64,000 nt of DNA from Nevskia sp035651715 (GCA_035651715.1 DASRFD010000053.1:1-64000); one strand, 5' to 3'; counted from the stretch's first letter, positions 41,469 through 50,956 are shown. The notes: a model not told the origin generated them from the sequence alone. A program made the numbers and translations.

Positions 41469-41799
41469 TTTATACGACACCACGTTCGCCGCACTCGCCC
41501 ACCCCACGCGCCGCGACATCCTGTCGCGCCTGCGCCGGGGCGAAGCCACGGTCGGCGACCTCGCCGGTGCTTACGACATGTCGCTCAACGCCGTATCCAA
41601 GCACCTCATGGTGCTGGAAAAGGCGCAGTTGATCCGGCGGCGCATCGAATGGCGGGTGCACTACATCAGCCTCAACCCCGCGCCCCTGCAGGCCGCGGCC
41701 GGCTGGCTCGAAACTTATCGCGCCTTCTGGGAGCGGAGCCTGGACGGTCTGGAGGAATACCTCGCACGCAAGAAAGGAGAAAACAAGCATGGAGCATGA
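41461..41799 (+). CDS. ArsR/SmtB-type winged-helix repressor (SRPBCC-associated class)
   Basis: 112 residues from ATG 41461. DTTFAALAHPTRRDILSRLRRGEATVGDLAGAYDMSLNAVSKHLMVLEKAQLIRRRIEWRVHYISL is a winged helix-turn-helix of the ArsR family. No metal-binding Cys motif is present. The class is often coupled to SRPBCC (AHSA1) genes, and here the stop overlaps the next start by 11 bases. It probably represses its own operon through the palindrome over its start codon. Confidence 0.93.
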   Translation: MVDLYDTTFAALAHPTRRDILSRLRRGEATVGDLAGAYDMSLNAVSKHLMVLEKAQLIRRRIEWRVHYISLNPAPLQAAAGWLETYRAFWERSLDGLEEYLARKKGENKHGA

Positions 41800-42223
41800 G
41801 CTGAGCCTCACTCGTGTTCTCGCCGCTTCGGCGGAGGACATCTACGACGCCTGGCTGGACCCGCGGGCCGTCGCCGAATGGATGCGTCCGATTCCCGGCG
41901 GCCACACTGAGGCGAGCTGCGATCCACGCGTCGGCGGCAGCTTCCTGATCACCATGCACGGCAACGGCACCCGCTACCCTACCCGCGGCGAATACCTGCG
42001 CCTGGAGCGGCCGCACCTGCTGGAATTCACCTGGCACCCGGACGGGGATGAGCGCTGGAAAAGCATCGTCAGCGTCACGCTCCGCGAGCTGGGCGCCGGA
42101 CGCACCGAGCTGACGCTGCGCCACCGCCGCTTCCCCAGCGCGGACATGGCGGACGGCCACCGCGAAGGCTGGAGCCGCGGCCTCGACAGCCTGGCCGCCT
42201 GGCTGGTGGCCCGCACGCCTTGA
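41789..42223 (+). CDS. SRPBCC (AHSA1-like) domain protein
   Basis: 144 residues. The fold is recognised by LTRVLAASAEDIYDAWLDPRAVAEWMRP, GGSFLITMHG and the C-terminal GWSRGLDSLAAWL. These proteins have a hydrophobic ligand-binding cavity; the ligand is unknown. Good AAGGAG Shine-Dalgarno inside the end of the repressor gene, which it overlaps. Second gene of the three-gene operon. Confidence 0.9.
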   Translation: MEHELSLTRVLAASAEDIYDAWLDPRAVAEWMRPIPGGHTEASCDPRVGGSFLITMHGNGTRYPTRGEYLRLERPHLLEFTWHPDGDERWKSIVSVTLRELGAGRTELTLRHRRFPSADMADGHREGWSRGLDSLAAWLVARTP

Positions 42224-42240
42224 TCACGGAGAGAAAAATC

Positions 42241-42660
42241 ATGCACAAGACCTACCATGGCAGCTGCCACTGCGGCGCAGTGCGCTTCGAAGCCGACTTC
42301 GACCTCGCGCGCGGCACCAACAAGTGCAACTGCTCGATCTGCAGCAAGTCGCGCACCTGGTTCGCCATCGCGCCCGGCAACGGCCTGCGCGTGCGGCAGG
42401 GACAGGATGCGCTCACCGAATACCGCTGGACGCCGCCGGGCAAGCCCGAGCCCTTTCTGCACTTTTTCTTCTGCAAGACCTGCGGCGTGCGCACCTGGGC
42501 CAGCGGCGACCACCCGCAGCTCGGCGGCCTGTTCCACGCCGTGTCTGTCGCCGCGCTGGATGACGTCGACGCGGACGAGCTGGCGGCGGCGCCGGTGAAC
42601 TATGTCGACGGCCGCAACGACCGCTTCGACCAGGTGCCGGCGGACGTGCGGCTGCTGTAA
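42241..42660 (+). CDS. GFA/CENP-V domain zinc-binding protein
   Basis: 139 residues with SCHCGAVRFE (Cys9, Cys11), NKCNCSICSKS (Cys29, Cys31, Cys34) and FFCKTCGVRTW (Cys78, Cys81), the two zinc sites of the glutathione-dependent formaldehyde-activating (Gfa/CENP-V) fold. True formaldehyde-activating function is not assured. It lies 17 bases downstream of the SRPBCC gene with a GGAGA Shine-Dalgarno, probably controlled by the same repressor. Confidence 0.92.
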   Translation: MHKTYHGSCHCGAVRFEADFDLARGTNKCNCSICSKSRTWFAIAPGNGLRVRQGQDALTEYRWTPPGKPEPFLHFFFCKTCGVRTWASGDHPQLGGLFHAVSVAALDDVDADELAAAPVNYVDGRNDRFDQVPADVRLL

Positions 42661-42684
42661 GCCGGGCGGGACCGGCGAAAAAAA

Positions 42685-42715
42685 GAAAGAGGGCCGGATC
42701 GCCCGGCCCTCTTTC
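42685..42715. terminator. Bidirectional terminator
   Basis: GAAAGAGGGCCGG (42685-42697) pairs with CCGGCCCTCTTTC (42703-42715), 13-base perfect stem, 5-base loop, A-run before. It separates the GFA gene from the convergent lipoprotein gene. Confidence 0.8.
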
Positions 42716-42732
42716 GCATCGGCTGCGCGCCG

Positions 42733-44694
42733 CTAGCCGCCGGCGTAGACGTCCATTCCATCCACCGTGCTCACCGCCTTGAGCGAAGCGGCGGTCTGTG
42801 CGTCGGCGAAGTAAGCGTCCTGGTCCGGACCACCGGTGTGCTGCACCTGGGCGAGGATGCCAATGTACCGGCCGATGCCGAAACTTTCGGCGAACTGGCA
42901 GTTGTCGATCGCCCCGAGGACGCCGGCGGCGACGCCGGTCGAGGAAGTGACGCTGGTCAGGGTATGGGTGCCGGAACCGCTGCTGGCATTGGTGACGACG
43001 TCGCGCAGCACCGCGACCGGGGCGGTCTTCGACGTGATCTGCACGTTGGCGATGTCGGGGCTGTCCACCTCGCCCGCCCACTGCGCATTGGCGGTGGAGC
43101 TGGCGCCGCTGGCGTCGTCGTGGATCAGCAGCGCGCTGGCGTTGCTGCCGCCGGTGCCGTTGACGGTGACGTTGATGTAGACCAGGCCGCTGGAATCGAC
43201 CGTCTGCAGACGCGCGTTGGTGATGGTGGTGCCGCTGGTGCCGCTCGTCTGCAAGGGCGTTGCCACCACGTTGGAGGCGCTGTTCGGCACCGAGAAGATC
43301 AGGCCGCTGTTGCTGGAGTTGTCGCTGGCCGAGCCGACCACGCGCAAGTTGTTGGTGAGCGCCAGCTGGTCGATGATCAGTCCGCCGGTCAGCGTGGTCA
43401 TCAGCGTCGCCGTGCCCGCGGTGGTGATGTTGCGGCCGATGCGCAGCAGCAGGTTGCCGTCGGGGAAGAAGAAATTGTTGGCGTTGGCGGTGCTGTTCTT
43501 GAAGCCCTGCGGCTTGCCGTTGACGAAGGTGTACAGCGGGCCGGCCAGAGTGCCGGCGCTCACGTCATAGCGGAACAGCTGGTAGCTGCCCTGCCCGTTC
43601 GGCTCGTAGGCGAAATAGATCACGCTGAGGCCCGCCTCGGCGACCTTGGCCTCGGTGCCGCTGGCGGTGGTGGCCAGCGTCACCGGCGTGGCGAAATTCA
43701 CATCGCGGTGCTGCAGCGTCAGGGTGCCGTCGCCGTTCTTCACGCCGTCGAGGAAGCCCTTGATCGCGCCGCTGCTGTCGTGCAGCGCCAGCGCGCCCTG
43801 CAGGCCGGCCACAGCCACGCCGCCGGCGCTCGCCGCGGTGCTGAGCTTGACGGCCACGTAGGTGTCGTCGCCGTCATAGCAGGTGCCGTTGGTGCCGGGC
43901 AGGCCGACCAGCAGCCAGCCGTTCAGCGGATTGGCGAAATCCGCCAGATCCACGGACTCTCCGCCCTGGAAGCCGCAGGCGTTGGCGATGCTGGAAACCT
44001 GCACCGGGACATGGCTATGACCCGGCACCGTGTCCGCCGTAAAGAGCTTGCCGCCCTTCAGGTAGGCCACACGCACGCTGTGGATGGCGGTCACCGCGCC
44101 GGTGACGCTGTTGACGGTGCCGGTCTCGAAGCCGCCGAAGACGTTGGCGTCGTCGGCGTTGCCGCTGGACGAGGGCGGCGCCGTGAGGCCGCTGTCGACC
44201 AGCTGGGGATTGGTCCCCGCGGTGGGACTGTTGTTGGAAGTCACCGCCGCGGTCGGATCAAGCAGCACCAGCTTGAGATCGCCGGTCACCAGCGGCAGCA
44301 GGGAGGTGGCGCCGCCCGAGGACGAGGCACCGCCCGAGGAAGAACTGCTGGAGGAAGCACCGCCCGAAGAAGAACTGCTGGACGAGGCGCCGCCCGACGA
44401 AGAGCTGCTCGACGAGCTGCTCGAAGACGAGGAGCTGCCGCTGGAGGAACTGCTCGACGACGAGCTGCTCGACGAGGCGCCGCCGGAGGTGCCGCCCGAG
44501 GAGCTGCTGCTCGACGAGCTGCTGGACGAAGAGCTGCCCCCGGACGAGGAGGCCCCGCCGGAGGAACTGCTCGACGAGGAGCTGGACGAACTGCTGCCGG
44601 ACCCGCCGTTGTTGTTATTGTTGTTGTCGCAGGCGGTGAGCGAGAACAGCGAAATCACGGCCGCGGCAAGCGCGGCGCGGGTCGAGGCGATCAT
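42733..44694 (-). CDS. Lipoprotein with long Ser/Gly linker and beta-rich domain
   Basis: 653 residues. The signal peptide ends in LFSLTAC (lipobox Cys22), then NNNNNN. About 100 residues are almost purely Ser and Gly (roughly residues 30-131; 44300-44607), in blocks of GGASSSSSSS type. The rest is rich in Gly, Thr, Val and Asn and beta-prone (LKLVLLDPTAAVTSNNSPTAGT onward), without a family I know. A plausible outer-membrane surface protein with a flexible stalk. Encoded by many AGC, TCG and TCC codons, so it is not a simple triplet repeat. Confidence 0.82.
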   Translation of the reverse strand: MIASTRAALAAAVISLFSLTACDNNNNNNGGSGSSSSSSSSSSSSGGASSSGGSSSSSSSSSSSSSGGTSGGASSSSSSSSSSSSGSSSSSSSSSSSSSSGGASSSSSSSGGASSSSSSSGGASSSGGATSLLPLVTGDLKLVLLDPTAAVTSNNSPTAGTNPQLVDSGLTAPPSSSGNADDANVFGGFETGTVNSVTGAVTAIHSVRVAYLKGGKLFTADTVPGHSHVPVQVSSIANACGFQGGESVDLADFANPLNGWLLVGLPGTNGTCYDGDDTYVAVKLSTAASAGGVAVAGLQGALALHDSSGAIKGFLDGVKNGDGTLTLQHRDVNFATPVTLATTASGTEAKVAEAGLSVIYFAYEPNGQGSYQLFRYDVSAGTLAGPLYTFVNGKPQGFKNSTANANNFFFPDGNLLLRIGRNITTAGTATLMTTLTGGLIIDQLALTNNLRVVGSASDNSSNSGLIFSVPNSASNVVATPLQTSGTSGTTITNARLQTVDSSGLVYINVTVNGTGGSNASALLIHDDASGASSTANAQWAGEVDSPDIANVQITSKTAPVAVLRDVVTNASSGSGTHTLTSVTSSTGVAAGVLGAIDNCQFAESFGIGRYIGILAQVQHTGGPDQDAYFADAQTAASLKAVSTVDGMDVYAGG

Positions 44695-44927
44695 AGCCGT
44701 GTATCTCCCCCAGACATCGATAGAGCGCAGCGTCCCTTACCGATGAGCCAGCTTTTTCTGTAGTGCGAAGCGGGTTGCTTCCCTATCCACCGCGCCGCCG
44801 GCTTGGCCACACCTCACCGTCGAGGGTAACAGAAAATCGCCCGGGCGAAACATGAACGCGGCCGCAGCTTTCAAAAGGATTACGGATTGGTCCAAGCCCC
44901 TGCTGCCCGGCCCTTCCCCGCTGGGAG

Positions 44928-44959
44928 GCGGCCCCTTCCGGATCAAGGGAAGGGGCCGC
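44928..44959 (-). terminator. Hairpin downstream of glutamate dehydrogenase
   Basis: GCGGCCCCTTCC (44928-44939) pairs with GGAAGGGGCCGC (44948-44959). Strong stem, no clear T-tract, 7 bases past the stop. Confidence 0.5.
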
Positions 44960-44965
44960 TCCGGC

Positions 44966-47900
44966 TCAGAGCCGCCGCAGCTTCCTGATCTCGCGCACCG
45001 CCACCGCCAGGCTGGTGAACTCGCGGCTGCCGGTGGCCTGCAGTTCCGCCAGGCGCTCGGACGAAAACTTGACGCGGCGCTCATTGGCCTTGATCCAGTT
45101 TTCAAAGCGCGCCTGCGCGGTCTCCCCCGGCTGCGCAAGCACGCGGCCGGCGAGCTGGCGGTGGATGCGGTAAGCATCGTCGCGCAGGTTGACCCGCGCC
45201 AGCGACTGCCACTTGCCCAGGGTCGGCATCTCGTTGATCGCCGCATACAGCCACAGCATGCGGAAACGCTCGCCGCACAGGTAGTACACCACCGCCGCGT
45301 CGGCCAGCGAGACATTCGCGCCCTCGGCCAGCTCGGCGATGTCCAGCGCCCCGCCGAGGGCGCGGGTATTGGCCAAGCGCAGCGCCAGGTCGTCGGGCAC
45401 GCCGTCCTTGTTGAGGTTGGTGACGGTATTGTCCCAATCCTCGCGGTAGGCCGGCGGCAGCACCGCCGGCAGCTGCCGCTCCAATTCGGCCAGCGGCTGG
45501 GTGAAGCGGTCCACCGCCACCTGCACCGGCAGCTGGGCGAAGCGCGAGCTGGTGAACCAGCCGGTGGCGTGCTTGAGCAGGCCGATGGCGTAGTTCATCA
45601 GGCGGTATTGCAGCGCCGCCGGCACCTTGTTGTCGAGCGCCTCGATCGCCTTCCAGTACTGGTCCCCGCCGTAGATCTGGTGCGCGGTGGCGTAGGACTT
45701 CAGCACCTCGGCGCGCATCAGGCCATGGTCCTCGGCCCACAGCTGGGCGAAGCCGGCTCCCATGCGGTTGACCAGGGCGTTGGACAGGATGGTGGCGACG
45801 ATCTCGCGCTTCAGGCGGTGGTTGGCCAGCGCCTCGCGGTAGCGCTCCACCAGCACCGGCGGGAAGTTGGCCAGCAGGTCGCGCACGAAGAAGGGATCGT
45901 CCGGCACGTCGGACTTCAGCGCGGCGTCGAACAGCGAGATCTTGCTGTAGGCGATCAGCACCGCCAGCTCCGGCCGGGTCAGGCCGATGCCGCGGGTGCG
46001 GCGCTCCTTCAGCGAGTCGTCGTCCGGCAGGTACTCGATGCCGCGGTTGAGCACGCCCTCGCGTTCGAGCAGGCGCATCAGCTCGGCGTGGTCGTCGAGG
46101 CGCTGCACCGCGTTCTGCGCCAGGAGGCTGATGGCGGCGCTCTGCACGTAGTTGTCGCGCAGCACGAACTGCACGATGTCCTCGGTCATGCTGGCCAGCA
46201 GCGGATCGCGCTCCTGGCGCGTCAGCCTGCCGGCGGTCATCAGCTCGTTGAGCGGGATCTTGATGTTGACCTCGCGGTCGGAGCTGTGCACGCCGCCGGC
46301 GTTGTCGATGGCATCGGTGTTGATGCGCCCGCCGGCGCCGCCGGCGCCCTGCAGCGCGTACTCGATGCGGCCGAGCTGGGTGAAGCCGAGGTTGCCGCCC
46401 TCGCCCACCACCCGGGCCCGCAGGTCCCGGCCGTTGAGGCGGATCGCGTCGTTGGCGCGGTCGCCGACGTCCTGGTGGCTCTGCGTCGAAGCCTTGACGT
46501 AGGTGCCGATGCCGCCGTTCCACAACAGGTCCACCGGCGCGCGCAGGATCGCCTTGAGCAGCTCGTTGGGCGTCAGCGCCGCCTCGCGGATATCCAGCGC
46601 CTTGCGCGCCTCCTCGCTGAGCTTGATCAGCTTGGCGCTGCGCGGCCAGACGCCGCCGCCCGCCGAGATCAGCTTGCTGTCGTAGTCGGCCCAGGACGAG
46701 CGCGGCAGCGCGAACATGCGCTGCCGCTCGACGAAGCTCACCGCCGCGTCCGGCGTCGGGTCGATGAAGATGTGGCGGTGGTCGAAGGCCGCGACCAGCT
46801 TGAGCTTGTGCGACAGCAGCATGCCGTTGCCGAACACGTCGCCGCTCATGTCGCCGATGCCGACGACCGTGAACTCCTCGGTCTGGATGTCCTTGCCCAG
46901 TTCGCGGAAGTGGCGCTTGACGCTCTCCCAGGCGCCGCGCGCGGTGATGCCCATCTTCTTGTGGTCGTAGCCGACCGAGCCGCCCGAGGCGAAAGCGTCG
47001 CCGAGCCAGAAGCCGTACTCCGCCGAGATCGAGTTGGCGATGTCGGAGAAGGTGGCGGTGCCCTTGTCCGCGGCCACCACCAGATAGGGATCGTCCTCGT
47101 CGTAGCGCACCACCTCCTGCGGCGGCACGACGGCGTCGCCGACGCGGTTGTCGGTGATGTCGAGCAGGCCGCGCAGGAAGGTCTTGTAGCAGGCGATGCC
47201 CTGGTTGAGCCACGCCTCGCGGTTGGCGGGGTCCACCGGCTTCTTCACCACGAAGCCGCCCTTGGCGCCGACCGGCACGATCACCGTGTTCTTGACCATC
47301 TGCGCCTTCATCAGGCCCAGCACCTCGGTGCGGAAGTCCTGGCGGCGGTCGGACCAGCGCAGGCCGCCGCGGGCGACGCGGCCGCCGCGCAGGTGGATGC
47401 CCTCCACTTCCGGCGCATAGACCCAGATCTCGAACATCGGCAGCGGCAGCGGCAGTTCCGGCACCTTGGCCGGGTCGAGCTTGAAACTGACGTAGGGCTT
47501 GGACTGGCCGTGCGCGTCGCGCTGGAAGTAATTGGTGCGCAGGGTGGCGCGGATCATCGCCAGGAAGGCGCGCAGCACGCGGTCGCCGTCGAGGCTGGCG
47601 ACCTGGTCCAGCGCGTGGTCCAGGGCCTGGCCGATCTTCAGCGCCTCGTTCTGCCGCGCCGCATCCGTCAGCTTCAGCGCGAAGCGCGTCTCGAACAGCG
47701 CCACCAGCAGGCGCGCAATGTCGGCGTGCTCGGCCAGCAGCGACTCCATGTAAGCCTGGCTGAACGGCAGGCCGGTCTGGATCTGGTACTTGCAGATGGC
47801 GCGCAGCAGGGTCACCTGGCGCGCGTTGAGGCCGGCGCCGAGCACCAGCTTGTTGAGGCCGTCGTTCTCGACCTCGCCGCGCCACACCTGCAGGAAGCCG

Positions 47901-49795
47901 GACTCGAAGAACTGCCGCTGCGCCTCCGGTGACAGGTCGCAACCCTTGTGCTGGATCTCGAACTCCTGCACCCACAGGCTGACGCCATCCTTCGGCGTGA
48001 TCTCGGCCGGCTCCTGGCGGATCACGCGCAGGCCGAAGTTCTCCAGCGTCGGCAGCACGTCGGACAGCGTCACCGGCGTGTGCAGGGCGTAGAGCTTGAG
48101 GCTGGTGGCGTGCGGCAGCGCGCCTTCGGGCGACGCCACCCCCAGCCGCGGCAGCACCGGACTGGACGGCGACAGCCGCGCCAGGTAGGCCACGTCCGCC
48201 GCCGCCTCCTGCGGCGTCACGTTCTCCGCATACGACAGGGGGAAGGCGTCGACGTACTTGGCCGGGCTCAGGCGGTCCTTCACCAGCAGCTCGCGCAACT
48301 GGTCGCGCCAGCTGCGGGTCGCCGCGATCAGCCGCGCCTCGACCTCGGACGAGCTCAGCGCGATGGTGGTGCCCGGCCTGGTGCGCACCACGTAGTGCAC
48401 GCGGGTCAGGCCGCCGCGCAGGAATTCGATCTCGCGGTCCAGCACTGAGCCGCCGCAGATTTCCAGCAGGGTCGCGCCGACCTTGTCGCGCAGCTCGCGC
48501 GAGTAGCGCTCGCGCGGCAGGTAGACCAGGAAGGAATAGAAGCGGCCGTAGCGGTCGCGGCGCATGAAGCTGCGCAGCTGGTGGCGGTCGCGCAGCGCGC
48601 GGATGCCCATGCACAGCTGGAACAGCTCCTCCTCGCCGGCCTGGAACAGTTCGTCGCGCGGCAGGCCGTGCAGGATGTCGCGCAGGTTCTTGCCGGAGTG
48701 GCCGTGCTCCGGCAGGCGCGACTTCTGCATCACGTACTCGGCCTTGCGCCGGATCAGCGGGATGTGGCGCGGCCGGTCGATGTAGACCTCGGAACTGAAC
48801 AGGCCGACGAAGCGCACCGTGCCGGCGAGATGGCCCTGCGCGTCGTAGCGCTTCACCGACACCACGTCGAGCAGGCCCTCGCGGTGGATGGTGGAGCGCA
48901 GGTTGGCCTTGGTCACCACCACCAGGCGCGGCGAGTCGGCGTACTTGTCCAGCTCCGCCTGCGGCGCGATCAGGTCCTCGTTGGCCCAGCGGCTGCCGGC
49001 GCGCAGCAGGCCCAGGCCGGAGGCGGGATCGGCGCGGAAGCTGGCCTTGCCGCCCGCGCCGGGCACCGCCCGGCTTTCGATCATCGCCAGGAAGGTGAAG
49101 TGGTGCTGGTCGAGGTAGGTGAGGAATTCGCGCGCCTCGGCGAATTCCTCGGCGTCGCCGCCGGGCGGCACCAGCTTCAACTCCTCCACCAGCGCGCGCA
49201 CGCGCTCCAGCGTCTTCGGATAGTCGTCCACCACCTGGCGCAGATCGGCCAGCACGGTGGCGATCTGCTCCTGCAGCGTGGTGTAGGCGGCAAGATTGGC
49301 CAGCGGCTCGAATTCGAGGTGGATCAACGACTCGTGGGGCGCCCCGGCGGCGGACTGCGCCGCGGCGACGATCTTGCCTGCGGCGTCGCGCCGCAGGTTG
49401 AGCACCGGATGCACGGTCCAGTCCACCGAGGCGCCGGCGGCGCGCACCGCCATCATGATCGAGTCGACCAGGAAGGGCTGGTCGGCGACGCAGGTTTCGA
49501 CCACCGCCAGGCCGGGCCGCGCCTCGTCAGCGCCCTGCGGCGGCACCACCCGCACCAGCGCGGCTTCGGGCCGGCGCAGCTTTGCGAAATTCCAGTGGCC
49601 CAGCGCGATGCGCAGCAGGTCCTCCGGCGTGCGCAGCGTCAGGGTGTCGAACGCCGCCATCTCGTAATAGTGGCGCAGGAAGCGGCGGAACAAGGCCGCA
49701 TCGTCCACGCCGGTCTGCGCCTGCGCCAGCGCATCCAGCTGCTCCAACAGCAACTCCTGCCCGGGCTTGGCGTCCGGGCTGGGTCGGGCTTCCAT
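44966..49795 (-). CDS. NAD-specific glutamate dehydrogenase, GDH-180 type
   Basis: 1609 residues, the size of the large bacterial GDH class. It starts at ATG 49795 behind a GGAGGA Shine-Dalgarno; the open frame beyond is not used. Recognisable parts: an N-terminal regulatory region with FLVDSIMMAVRAAGASVDWTVHPVLNLRRD, the segment MRRDRYGRFYSFLVYLPRERYSRELR, and the catalytic core with GIHLRGGRVARGGLRWSDRRQDFRTEVLGLMKAQMVKNTVIVPVGAKGGFV and NGGIGTYVKAS. It converts glutamate to 2-oxoglutarate and ammonia with NAD, chiefly in catabolism. Single gene; leucine dehydrogenase and other catabolic genes lie nearby. Confidence 0.96.
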   Translation of the reverse strand: MEARPSPDAKPGQELLLEQLDALAQAQTGVDDAALFRRFLRHYYEMAAFDTLTLRTPEDLLRIALGHWNFAKLRRPEAALVRVVPPQGADEARPGLAVVETCVADQPFLVDSIMMAVRAAGASVDWTVHPVLNLRRDAAGKIVAAAQSAAGAPHESLIHLEFEPLANLAAYTTLQEQIATVLADLRQVVDDYPKTLERVRALVEELKLVPPGGDAEEFAEAREFLTYLDQHHFTFLAMIESRAVPGAGGKASFRADPASGLGLLRAGSRWANEDLIAPQAELDKYADSPRLVVVTKANLRSTIHREGLLDVVSVKRYDAQGHLAGTVRFVGLFSSEVYIDRPRHIPLIRRKAEYVMQKSRLPEHGHSGKNLRDILHGLPRDELFQAGEEELFQLCMGIRALRDRHQLRSFMRRDRYGRFYSFLVYLPRERYSRELRDKVGATLLEICGGSVLDREIEFLRGGLTRVHYVVRTRPGTTIALSSSEVEARLIAATRSWRDQLRELLVKDRLSPAKYVDAFPLSYAENVTPQEAAADVAYLARLSPSSPVLPRLGVASPEGALPHATSLKLYALHTPVTLSDVLPTLENFGLRVIRQEPAEITPKDGVSLWVQEFEIQHKGCDLSPEAQRQFFESGFLQVWRGEVENDGLNKLVLGAGLNARQVTLLRAICKYQIQTGLPFSQAYMESLLAEHADIARLLVALFETRFALKLTDAARQNEALKIGQALDHALDQVASLDGDRVLRAFLAMIRATLRTNYFQRDAHGQSKPYVSFKLDPAKVPELPLPLPMFEIWVYAPEVEGIHLRGGRVARGGLRWSDRRQDFRTEVLGLMKAQMVKNTVIVPVGAKGGFVVKKPVDPANREAWLNQGIACYKTFLRGLLDITDNRVGDAVVPPQEVVRYDEDDPYLVVAADKGTATFSDIANSISAEYGFWLGDAFASGGSVGYDHKKMGITARGAWESVKRHFRELGKDIQTEEFTVVGIGDMSGDVFGNGMLLSHKLKLVAAFDHRHIFIDPTPDAAVSFVERQRMFALPRSSWADYDSKLISAGGGVWPRSAKLIKLSEEARKALDIREAALTPNELLKAILRAPVDLLWNGGIGTYVKASTQSHQDVGDRANDAIRLNGRDLRARVVGEGGNLGFTQLGRIEYALQGAGGAGGRINTDAIDNAGGVHSSDREVNIKIPLNELMTAGRLTRQERDPLLASMTEDIVQFVLRDNYVQSAAISLLAQNAVQRLDDHAELMRLLEREGVLNRGIEYLPDDDSLKERRTRGIGLTRPELAVLIAYSKISLFDAALKSDVPDDPFFVRDLLANFPPVLVERYREALANHRLKREIVATILSNALVNRMGAGFAQLWAEDHGLMRAEVLKSYATAHQIYGGDQYWKAIEALDNKVPAALQYRLMNYAIGLLKHATGWFTSSRFAQLPVQVAVDRFTQPLAELERQLPAVLPPAYREDWDNTVTNLNKDGVPDDLALRLANTRALGGALDIAELAEGANVSLADAAVVYYLCGERFRMLWLYAAINEMPTLGKWQSLARVNLRDDAYRIHRQLAGRVLAQPGETAQARFENWIKANERRVKFSSERLAELQATGSREFTSLAVAVREIRKLRRL

Positions 49796-49975
49796 GTACT
49801 CCTCCAGCGAATCTTGAGATGGCGAAAGTATGCCAGCGGACCCCGCCGGCGGGCGGGGTATAATCGAAGCGTCGATGCATGCCGCCGCGGCGCCCGCGTG
49901 GTGCACTGCGGCATGCAGCCCTTTGACCCGTCATCCGCGCCGCTGTTCGGGGCAACTTCGCCGGGAGCCGTTGCC

Positions 49976-50413
49976 ATGACGCCACAGGCCGCCCTGGCCT
50001 TCGTCGAGAAACATGGCGTGGTGCTGGTATCGGGGCGTGGAGCGGCGCCACGGCTGAGCGAAGCCGTCGCCGGTGAGCCGATCCGCGGCAGCTGGTGGGC
50101 CCACCCTGAAAGCCGGCAGATCTTCCGCGTGCTGCAGGCCCTGCACGACTCGCCCGACGTCGTGGTCTGCCGCCTGGTCGACGGCAAACTCAGCCTGGTT
50201 CACCGGCGCCTGTGGCCGGCGCTGGTGCGCCTGGCGCCGCGGCTGCCGCCCGGGCGCCTGGCGCGGGTCAGGCAGGTGCATACGGCGGACGGCCATCACG
50301 AGAACCAGGAAACCGCGTTCCCGCAATGGGTGCCGCCAGCCGTGCTGCGGCAGGCCCGCGAGCTGAGCGAGGCGCAGGCCGCCGCCGCGTTGGGGCCCTG
50401 GCTCTCCGCCTAG
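49976..50413 (+). CDS. Conserved hypothetical protein
   Basis: 145 residues from ATG 49976, with a GGGAG Shine-Dalgarno 10 bases before it; ATG 49913 would add 21 residues. The segments AGEPIRGSWWAHPESRQIFRVLQAL and VVCRLVDGKLSLVHRRLWPALVRLA look like a conserved bacterial family of unknown function. The prediction is of a soluble helical protein. Its TAG stop is embedded in an inverted repeat shared with the convergent gene (50410-50459). Confidence 0.72.
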   Translation: MTPQAALAFVEKHGVVLVSGRGAAPRLSEAVAGEPIRGSWWAHPESRQIFRVLQALHDSPDVVVCRLVDGKLSLVHRRLWPALVRLAPRLPPGRLARVRQVHTADGHHENQETAFPQWVPPAVLRQARELSEAQAAAALGPWLSA

Positions 50414-50459
50414 GGCCTGTTAACGCTGTATCGATCGAAATGGCGTTAACGGGGCCTAG
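50410..50459. repeat. Inverted repeat joining two convergent stop codons
   Basis: CTAGGGCCTGTTAACGC (50410-50426) and GCGTTAACGGGGCCTAG (50443-50459) form a 17-base stem with two mismatches and a 16-base loop. Each arm contains the stop codon of one neighbouring gene. It may act as a terminator for both or be a small repetitive element. Confidence 0.75.
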
Positions 50460-50956
50460 CCGGACTTTCCGAGCAGAACCAGCAGCCCTTCCAGCGCCGC
50501 CTGCGCCGACTGGCGGCGCACGGCATCGCGGTCGCCGTCGAAGCGGAAGCGGCTGCACGAAGCCGCCACCCCCGCGCCGCCCCAGCCGATCCACACCGTG
50601 CCCACCGGCTTGTCCGCGGTGCCGCCATCCGGTCCGGCCACGCCGCTGACCGCCACCGCCCACTGCACCGGCGCATGCGCCAGCAGACCCTGCACCATCG
50701 CCTGCACCGTTTCGGCGCTGACCGCGCCGGCGCGGCCGATGACCTCCGCCGGCACGCCCAGCAACTCCTGCTTGGCCGCGTTGGAATAGGTCACCAGCCC
50801 GCGCTCGAACCAGCGCGAGCTGCCGGCGATGTCGGTGCACAGCTTGGCGATCAGCCCGCCGGTGCAGGACTCGGCGGCGGCCAACCACTGCTGTCGGGCA
50901 AGCAAGGCCTCGCCGGCACCGCAGGCGAGGCCCTGCAGGGTGGCGTCATCGGGCAT
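50456..50956 (-). CDS. pncC: CinA C-terminal domain protein, nicotinamide-nucleotide amidase
   Basis: 166 residues from ATG 50956 (Met codons at 50965 and 50971 possible). WLAAAESCTGGLIAKLCTDIAGSSRWFERGLVTYSNAAKQELLGV and AVAVSGVAGPDGGTADKPVGTVWIG are the CinA/PncC core. It removes the amide from nicotinamide mononucleotide in pyridine nucleotide recycling. In many Gammaproteobacteria it lies before recA; here leucine dehydrogenase is upstream instead. Confidence 0.9.
   Translation of the reverse strand: MPDDATLQGLACGAGEALLARQQWLAAAESCTGGLIAKLCTDIAGSSRWFERGLVTYSNAAKQELLGVPAEVIGRAGAVSAETVQAMVQGLLAHAPVQWAVAVSGVAGPDGGTADKPVGTVWIGWGGAGVAASCSRFRFDGDRDAVRRQSAQAALEGLLVLLGKSG

Noticed and set aside
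44300..44608. Serine-codon tract considered as CRISPR or tandem DNA repeat
   Set aside because: No regular repeat-spacer pattern; codons vary while the protein stays Ser/Gly, so it is a coding linker.
42838..44763. 641-codon plus-strand frame opposite the poly-Ser lipoprotein
   Set aside because: Ends in Arg/Ala/Gly low complexity, the reverse complement of Ser codons; no start signal.
45102..48614. 1170-codon frame overlapping the glutamate dehydrogenase gene
   Set aside because: Arg/Ala/Pro/Gly-rich alternative frame of a recognised enzyme gene.
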